From assembly GCA_964244065.1 (NCBI GenBank), contig CAXTHH010000002.1:62001-126000 (forward strand): a stretch of 64,000 bases of DNA, given 5' to 3'. Positions 59,469-64,000 of the stretch are shown here, piece by piece. Both the position numbers and the translations under genes were made by a program. Within the stretch, counting starts at the first letter, position 1. Each line of letters opens with the position of its first letter. Under the pieces are notes generated by a model. The model had not been told where the DNA came from and did not search any database. It saw only the letters and a program-made list of their open reading frames with translations. Source of the stretch: JASLDZ01 sp964244065. Its GTDB lineage: Bacteria > Pseudomonadota > Alphaproteobacteria > Caulobacterales > Caulobacteraceae.

Positions 59469-61181
59469 TCAGCCGCCCTTGGCCTTTTCGCGCAGCGCGG
59501 CCGCCAGGATGTCGCCCAGCGAGGAGCCGGTGTCCGTGGCCCCGAACTTCTCGAGCGCCTCCTTGTCCTCGGCGAGCTGCAGCGCCTTGACCGACAGGCT
59601 CACGCGGCGGGCGCCGCGGTCGACGTTGGTCACCTGCGCGTCGACGGTGTCGCCGACCTTGTAGCGCTCCGGGGTCTGTTCGGCGCGGTCGCGGGAAAGG
59701 TCGGTCTTGCGGATGAAGGCGGTCATGGCCGCGTCATCCTCGCCGAACTTCACTTCCAGCCCGCCCGAGGAGACCTCGATGACGGTGGCGGTGACGGTCT
59801 GGCCGCGCTTGTAGGCGCCGTCGTCCATCGGGTCGCCCTGGAGCTGCTTGATGCCGAGCGAGATGCGCTCCTTCTCGACGTCCACGTCCAGAACCTTGGC
59901 CTTGACCATGTCGCCGCGCTTGTACTTGGCGAGGGCTTCCTCGCCGGCGGCGTTCCAGTCCAGGTCCGACAGGTGGACCATGCCGTCGATGTCGCCCTCC
60001 AGGCCGACGAACAGGCCGAACTCGGTGGCGTTCTTGACCTCGCCCTCCACGGTGGAGCCCACCGGGTGCGCGGCCACGAAGTCGTCCCACGGGTTGGTCT
60101 GCGCCTGCTTGAGGCCGAGCGAGATGCGGCGCTTGGAGGCGTCCACGTCCAGCACGATGACTTCCACCTCCTGCGAGGTGGAGACGATCTTGCCGGGGTG
60201 AACGTTCTTCTTGGTCCAGCTCATCTCGGAGACGTGCACCAGGCCCTCGACCCCGGCCTCCAGCTCCACGAAGGCGCCGTAGTCGGTGATGTTGGTGATG
60301 CGGCCGGTGAACTTGCTGTTCGCCGGGTACTTGGTCTCCACGTCGTCCCACGGGTCGGACTGCAGCTGCTTCATGCCGAGGCTGATGCGCTGGGTGTCCG
60401 GATTGATCTTGACGATCTGCACCTTCACCGTGTCGCCGACCGCGAGCACCTGGCTCGGGTGGTTGACGCGCTTCCAGCTCATGTCGGTGACGTGCAGCAG
60501 GCCGTCGATGCCGCCCAGGTCCACGAACGCGCCGTAATCGGTGATGTTCTTGACCACGCCCTCGCGCACCTCGCCCTCGTGCAGCTGCGAGACGAGCTCG
60601 GTGCGCTGCTCGGCGCGGGCCTCCTCCAGGATGGCGCGGCGCGAGACGACGATGTTGCCGCGCGGGCGGTCCATCTTGAGGATGGCGAAGGGCTGCTCCT
60701 TGCCCATCAGCGGGCCGACGTCGCGCACCGGGCGGATGTCCACCTGGCTGCCGGGCAGGAAGGCGGAGGCGCCGCCGAGGTCGACGGTGAAGCCGCCCTT
60801 CACGCGGCCGACGATGGTGCCGTTGACGGGCTGGTTGGCGTTGAACACCACCTCCAGGCGCGTCCAGGCCTCCTCGCGCTTGGCCTTCTCGCGGCTGATC
60901 ACCGCTTCGCCCATGGCGTTCTCGACGCGCTCCAGGAACACCTCGACGGTGTCGCCCTTCTTGGGCAGCTCCTTGCCGGGCTCCTGGAACTCCTTCACCG
61001 AAATGCGGCCTTCGGTCTTCAGACCGACGTCCACGATGAGGAAGTCCTTGTCGATGCCGGTCACCAGGCCGTGCACCACGGTGCCTTCGGCCAGGTCGCG
61101 GCCGCCGAGGGCCTCTTCGAGGAGCGCGGCGAAGTCGTCGCGCGAGGGGCTCATGCCGCCCATGCTCATGTCGTCAGGCAA
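59469..61181 (-). CDS. rpsA: 30S ribosomal protein S1
   Basis: S1 binds mRNA on the 30S subunit. The 570-residue protein has six S1 domains, e.g. 'DYGAFVDLGGIDGLLHVTDMSWKRVNHPSQVLAVGDTVKVQIVKINPDTQRISLGMKQ' and 'DYGAFVELEAGVEGLVHVSEMSWTKKNVHPGKIV'. The start may be a TTG at 61181, six bases after GGAGA. An ATG at 61169 lies 18 bases from that site, so the TTG is favoured but unproven. A strong terminator follows. Confidence 0.95.
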   Translation of the reverse strand: MPDDMSMGGMSPSRDDFAALLEEALGGRDLAEGTVVHGLVTGIDKDFLIVDVGLKTEGRISVKEFQEPGKELPKKGDTVEVFLERVENAMGEAVISREKAKREEAWTRLEVVFNANQPVNGTIVGRVKGGFTVDLGGASAFLPGSQVDIRPVRDVGPLMGKEQPFAILKMDRPRGNIVVSRRAILEEARAEQRTELVSQLHEGEVREGVVKNITDYGAFVDLGGIDGLLHVTDMSWKRVNHPSQVLAVGDTVKVQIVKINPDTQRISLGMKQLQSDPWDDVETKYPANSKFTGRITNITDYGAFVELEAGVEGLVHVSEMSWTKKNVHPGKIVSTSQEVEVIVLDVDASKRRISLGLKQAQTNPWDDFVAAHPVGSTVEGEVKNATEFGLFVGLEGDIDGMVHLSDLDWNAAGEEALAKYKRGDMVKAKVLDVDVEKERISLGIKQLQGDPMDDGAYKRGQTVTATVIEVSSGGLEVKFGEDDAAMTAFIRKTDLSRDRAEQTPERYKVGDTVDAQVTNVDRGARRVSLSVKALQLAEDKEALEKFGATDTGSSLGDILAAALREKAKGG

Positions 61182-61316
61182 ACAGGTGTCTCCGGGCCTC
61201 CGCGGCGCGCTCGGGCGTCCGCGGATGCGGTTGGGGGTTGAAGGGCGTGGAGAGCCCGCGAGCGAGCCGGCGGGCGGATGTTCGGATCGGTGTTCCGCTT
61301 CGGCGGCGCGTTGGGA

Positions 61317-61979
61317 TTACCCGAGGGCGGCGGAGCGATGCTCCAGCCAGCGGGCGCGCGCGGCCTCGACGATGCGGCGGGCCGCATCGGCGGCCTGGGA
61401 TATACTCATGGACGTGGTGTCCAGCAAGACGGCGTCGGCGGCGCGCACCATGGGCGCCTCGGCGCGTCCGGCGTCGCGGGCGTCGCGGCGGGCGAGGTCG
61501 TCGGCCACCGCCTCCGGCGTGCGCGTGTCGCCCCGGGCGGAGACCTGCAGCCATCGGCGGCGCGCGCGCGCCGCCAGGTCGGCGTCCACGTACAGCTTGG
61601 CGGGCGCCTCGGGCGCGATGACGGTGCCGATGTCCCGCCCGTCCAGCACCGCGCCGCCCGGCCGGAGCGCGAAGCGGCGCTGGAGGTCGTAGAGGGCGCG
61701 GCGCACCTCCGGATGGGCGGCCACCTGGCTGGCGGCCTCGCCCGCGGGGGCGGTCTGCAGCTCGGGGTCGTCCAGGGTGGCGAGGTCGAGCGCGGCCGCG
61801 GCCGCGGCCGCGGCCCGGGCGTCGTCGGTCGGGCCGCCCCTCGCGCGCACGTCGCGGCCGACCGCACGGTAGAGCAGGCCCGTGTCCAGGTGCGGCAGCC
61901 CGTGCTCGGCGGCCAGGAGGGCGGCGAGCGTGCCCTTGCCCGAGGCGGCGGCCCCGTCGACCGCGATCACGAAGTCCAT
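61317..61979 (-). CDS. cmk: Cytidylate kinase
   Basis: Cmk phosphorylates CMP and dCMP. The 220-residue P-loop kinase has 'VIAVDGAAASGKGTLAALLA' (Walker A at 9-17), 'HLDTGLLYRAVG', 'LDGRDIGTVIAPEAPAKLYVDADLAARARRRW', and 'RDARDAGRAEAPM'. ATG at 61979. The order cmk-rpsA, with a 135-bp gap, is conserved in many proteobacteria. Confidence 0.95.
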   Translation of the reverse strand: MDFVIAVDGAAASGKGTLAALLAAEHGLPHLDTGLLYRAVGRDVRARGGPTDDARAAAAAAAALDLATLDDPELQTAPAGEAASQVAAHPEVRRALYDLQRRFALRPGGAVLDGRDIGTVIAPEAPAKLYVDADLAARARRRWLQVSARGDTRTPEAVADDLARRDARDAGRAEAPMVRAADAVLLDTTSMSISQAADAARRIVEAARARWLEHRSAALG

Positions 61980-62059
61980 GCGGCAGGCATAGGCGGGCGG
62001 GCGGGCGCCGTTCAATCCGCCTCGTCGTCCCGCGCCGTGATCGCGGGGGAGGACTGCCC

Positions 62060-62065
62060 TATATG
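62060..62065 (+). promoter_or_regulatory. Candidate -10 box giving a leaderless dapF transcript
   Basis: TATATG lies six bases before the ATG at 62072, so transcription would begin at about the start codon. The -35 region (GTGATC at 62037-62042, 17-bp spacer) is a weak match. Confidence 0.3.
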
Positions 62066-62071
62066 GCTCCC

Positions 62072-62905
62072 ATGTCCCGCCCGTTCCTCAAGATGAACGG
62101 CCTCGGCAACGACTTCGTCGTGGTCCAGGCCCCGGCCGGCGCGCCCTTCGCGCCCTCGCCGGCGTTCGTGCGGGCGCTCGCCGGCCGCGGACCCGACGGG
62201 ATCGGCTGCGACCAGCTGATCGCGGTGGAGCCCTCCGAGCGCGGCGACGCCTTCATGCGCATCTGGAACGCCGACGGCGAGGAGGTGGGCGCCTGCGGCA
62301 ACGCCGCCCGCTGCGTCGGCTGGCTGCTGACCGAGGCCTCGGGCCGCGACGAGGCGGCGATCGAGACGCGCGCGGGCCTGCTGCACGCCTCGCGCGCCGG
62401 CGACCGGCGCATCGCGGTGGACATGGGCCGCCCGGGGCTGGACTGGCGCGACATCCCGCTCGCGGAGGAGATGGACACGCGGGGGATCGAGCTGGCCGTC
62501 GGCCCGCCCACCGCGCCGACCCTGCACACGCCGGGCTGCGTCAGCATGGGCAACCCGCACGTGGTCTTCTTCACCGACGACGCGGAGGGCGCGCCGGTGC
62601 GCCAGGTGGGCTCCATGATCGAGCGCCACCCGCTGTTTCCGCAGGGCGTCAACGTCGGCTTCGCCCAGGTCCTCGCCGCCGACCAGATCCGCCTGCGCGT
62701 CTGGGAGCGCGGGGCCGGCCTGACGCGCGCGTGCGGCACGGGCGCCTGCGCCGCGCTGGTGGCCTGCGCCCGCCGCGGCAAGGCGGCGCGCGAGGCCGAC
62801 GTGGAGCTCGACGGCGGGGTGCTGCGCATCCACTGGCGCGAGGCGGACGACCACGTGCTGATGACCGGCGCCGTGGAGCTGGAGTTCACGGGCGTGCTGC
62901 CGTGA
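62072..62905 (+). CDS. dapF: Diaminopimelate epimerase
   Basis: DapF turns LL- into meso-diaminopimelate for peptidoglycan and lysine. The 277-residue protein has the catalytic cysteine pair Cys75 (GACGNAARC) and Cys221 (RACGTGACAA), plus 'FLKMNGLGNDFVVV' at the start. I chose the ATG at 62072; one at 62063 would add three residues. It has no clear ribosome site, consistent with a leaderless start. Divergent from cmk. Confidence 0.96.
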   Translation: MSRPFLKMNGLGNDFVVVQAPAGAPFAPSPAFVRALAGRGPDGIGCDQLIAVEPSERGDAFMRIWNADGEEVGACGNAARCVGWLLTEASGRDEAAIETRAGLLHASRAGDRRIAVDMGRPGLDWRDIPLAEEMDTRGIELAVGPPTAPTLHTPGCVSMGNPHVVFFTDDAEGAPVRQVGSMIERHPLFPQGVNVGFAQVLAADQIRLRVWERGAGLTRACGTGACAALVACARRGKAAREADVELDGGVLRIHWREADDHVLMTGAVELEFTGVLP

Positions 62906-62927
62906 GCGGCCCGGCCCCTCCTGGCTC

Positions 62928-63029
62928 CGTCGTCCTCGGGCTTGACCCGAGGACCGGGCGCCGATCGTGCGCCACCTCGGCCGTCGAGCGGCGGACGGCT
63001 CGGCCCTCGGATCAGGTCCGAGGGCGACG
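62928..63029. repeat. Inverted repeat, 'CCTCGGGCTTGACCCGAGG' family, copy 3
   Basis: Imperfect arms (from 62928, and to 63029) flank a spacer of about 40 bases between dapF and mtaB. The left arm has CCTCGGG-cttga-CCCGAGG; the right arm has diverged to CCTCGGATCAGGTCCGAGG. The copy is more decayed than 14951-15052. Confidence 0.8.
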
Positions 63030-63038
63030 GGGGAGACG

Positions 63039-64000
63039 ATGAGCGCGACCGCCCCTGTGCACGCGCGGCCGGACTTGGAGGTCGTCACCTTCGGCTGCCG
63101 GCTGAACGCCTACGAGAGCGAGCAGGTCCGCGCCCGCGCGGCGGCCGACGGCCTAGCAGACGCGGTGATCTTCAACACCTGCGCGGTCACGGGCGAGGCG
63201 GTGCGCCAGGCGCGCCAGGCCATCCGCCGGGCGCGGCGGGAGCGACCCGGCGCGCGCATCGTCGTCACCGGCTGCGCCGCACAGATCGACCCCGCCGCCT
63301 TCGCCGCCATGCCGGAGGTGGACCAGGTGCTCGGCAACGGGCTGAAGAGCGCGCCCGGCGCCTACCTGCCCTCCGCCGAGCGCGTGCGCGTCGACGCCTT
63401 CGAGACCCGCAGCCCCGCCCTGCCCGTCGCCCCCGACCCAGCGCGCCGGGCCCGGGTGGAGGTGGAGGTGCAGAACGGCTGCGACCACGGCTGCACCTTC
63501 TGCGTCATCCCCCAGGGGCGCGGGCCCTCCCGCTCGATCCCCGCGGGCGAGGTGGTGGCCGCCGTCCAGGCGCTGGCGCGGGCCGGCGTGGCCGAGGTGG
63601 TGCTGACGGGGGTGGACGTCACCAGCTGGGGCGCCGACCTGCCGGGGGCGCCCACCTTCGGCCAGCTGGTCGCCCGCGTGCTCAAGCTCGCGCCCGAGCT
63701 GCCCCGCCTGCGCCTCAGCTCCATCGACGCGGCGGAGATCGACGCCGACCTGCTGCGCCTGTTCGCCGAGGAGCCCCGGCTGATGCCGCACCTGCACCTC
63801 AGCCTGCAGCACGGCGACGACCTGATCCTGAAGCGCATGAAGCGCCGCCACGGCCGCGCCCAGGCGCTGCACCTGGTGGAGAGCGTCCGCGCGGTCCGGC
63901 CCGACGTCGCCTTCGGCGCCGACCTGATCGCCGGCTTCCCCACCGAGAGCAGCGCCGCCTTCGAGAACACCCTGTCGCTGGTGGAGGCGGCGGGCCTCTC
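63039..64000 (+). CDS. mtaB: tRNA t6A37 methylthiotransferase MtaB (3' end outside window)
   Basis: The frame is open to the right edge, so only the first 320 residues are present. This radical-SAM enzyme turns t6A into ms2t6A at position 37. It has auxiliary-cluster cysteines Cys20 (FGCRLN), Cys48 (NTCAV) and Cys79 (TGCAAQ), and the radical triad Cys148, Cys152 and Cys155 (NGCDHGCTFC). 'GVDVTSWG' and 'PHLHLSLQHGDDLILKRMKRRHGRA' are MtaB-type. ATG at 63039 with GGGAGA upstream. Confidence 0.94.
   Translation, partial: MSATAPVHARPDLEVVTFGCRLNAYESEQVRARAAADGLADAVIFNTCAVTGEAVRQARQAIRRARRERPGARIVVTGCAAQIDPAAFAAMPEVDQVLGNGLKSAPGAYLPSAERVRVDAFETRSPALPVAPDPARRARVEVEVQNGCDHGCTFCVIPQGRGPSRSIPAGEVVAAVQALARAGVAEVVLTGVDVTSWGADLPGAPTFGQLVARVLKLAPELPRLRLSSIDAAEIDADLLRLFAEEPRLMPHLHLSLQHGDDLILKRMKRRHGRAQALHLVESVRAVRPDVAFGADLIAGFPTESSAAFENTLSLVEAAGL

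Noticed and set aside
1..64000. tRNA or rRNA genes
   Set aside because: No cloverleaf with a TTCAANNC-type T-arm or rRNA core sequence was recognised in the gaps; a covariance-model scan would be decisive.

Overview
The window is a 64 kb chromosomal segment from a very GC-rich alphaproteobacterium. The protein content and gene order point to the Caulobacterales (Caulobacter/Phenylobacterium type). Indicators are a CC0125/CC1285-type lipoprotein, the hslV-hslU / TimA / MltA / Smr neighbourhood, the hisB-hisH-hisA-hisF-hisE order, addB-addA-trxA, miaB-phoH-ybeY-CBS-lnt, and dut-coaBC. The assignment comes from recalled synteny, not from a database search. I saw no rRNA, tRNA, CRISPR array, prophage, transposase or integrase. 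Almost all of it reads as vertically inherited housekeeping DNA; a RelE/ParE-type toxin-antitoxin pair is the only obvious accessory module.

Layout. 1-5.2 kb: the tail of an NAD-glutamate dehydrogenase, an Rrf2 regulator, the K+ transporter kup, a toxin-antitoxin pair overlapping the end of kup, argG and a KTSC-domain gene. 5.2-14.2 kb: exported or membrane proteins and single enzymes (LysE exporter, lipoprotein, SDR, YkvA, quinone oxidoreductase, isoaspartyl peptidase, argE, suhB). 14.2-24.2 kb: an OmpR-type regulator, xthA, lolA, a ThiF/MoeB-type E1 protein, hslVU, nth, secB, a Tim44-domain gene, mltA and an Smr gene. 24.3-28.5 kb: the leftward histidine cluster led by an adenosine kinase. 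28.7-35.7 kb: membrane and transport genes, a glycosyltransferase, a TetR regulator and a rightward quality-control cluster (prolyl-tRNA editing, CnoX-like chaperone, LON-N, Trm112, DUF971). 35.7-51.3 kb: a long leftward run, tsaE-amgK-murU-addB-addA-trxA-miaB-phoH-ybeY-CBS-lnt-XRE. 51.3-64 kb: a ferredoxin, trpS, murJ, a YgjP-like metallopeptidase, dut-coaBC, a lipoprotein, a receiver protein, ihfB, rpsA, cmk, dapF and the 5' part of mtaB.

Cell-envelope work recurs: murJ (lipid II flipping), mltA (glycan cleavage), amgK/murU (MurNAc recycling), lnt and lolA (lipoproteins), dapF (meso-DAP) and lytic or lipoprotein accessory proteins. The other themes are proteostasis (hslVU, secB, CnoX), tRNA modification (miaB, mtaB, tsaE) and DNA repair (addAB, nth, xthA).

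The most unusual content is between the genes. Most larger gaps are filled by long palindromic elements of several families. One family has four copies (48.7, 52.8, 54.7 and 58.7 kb) forming a deletion series. The two full-length copies carry the same 37-bp core in opposite orientation between conserved 24-bp inverted arms. Other palindromes appear to supply ribosome-binding sequence (ThiF-like gene, hisH) or N-terminal codons (ybeY).
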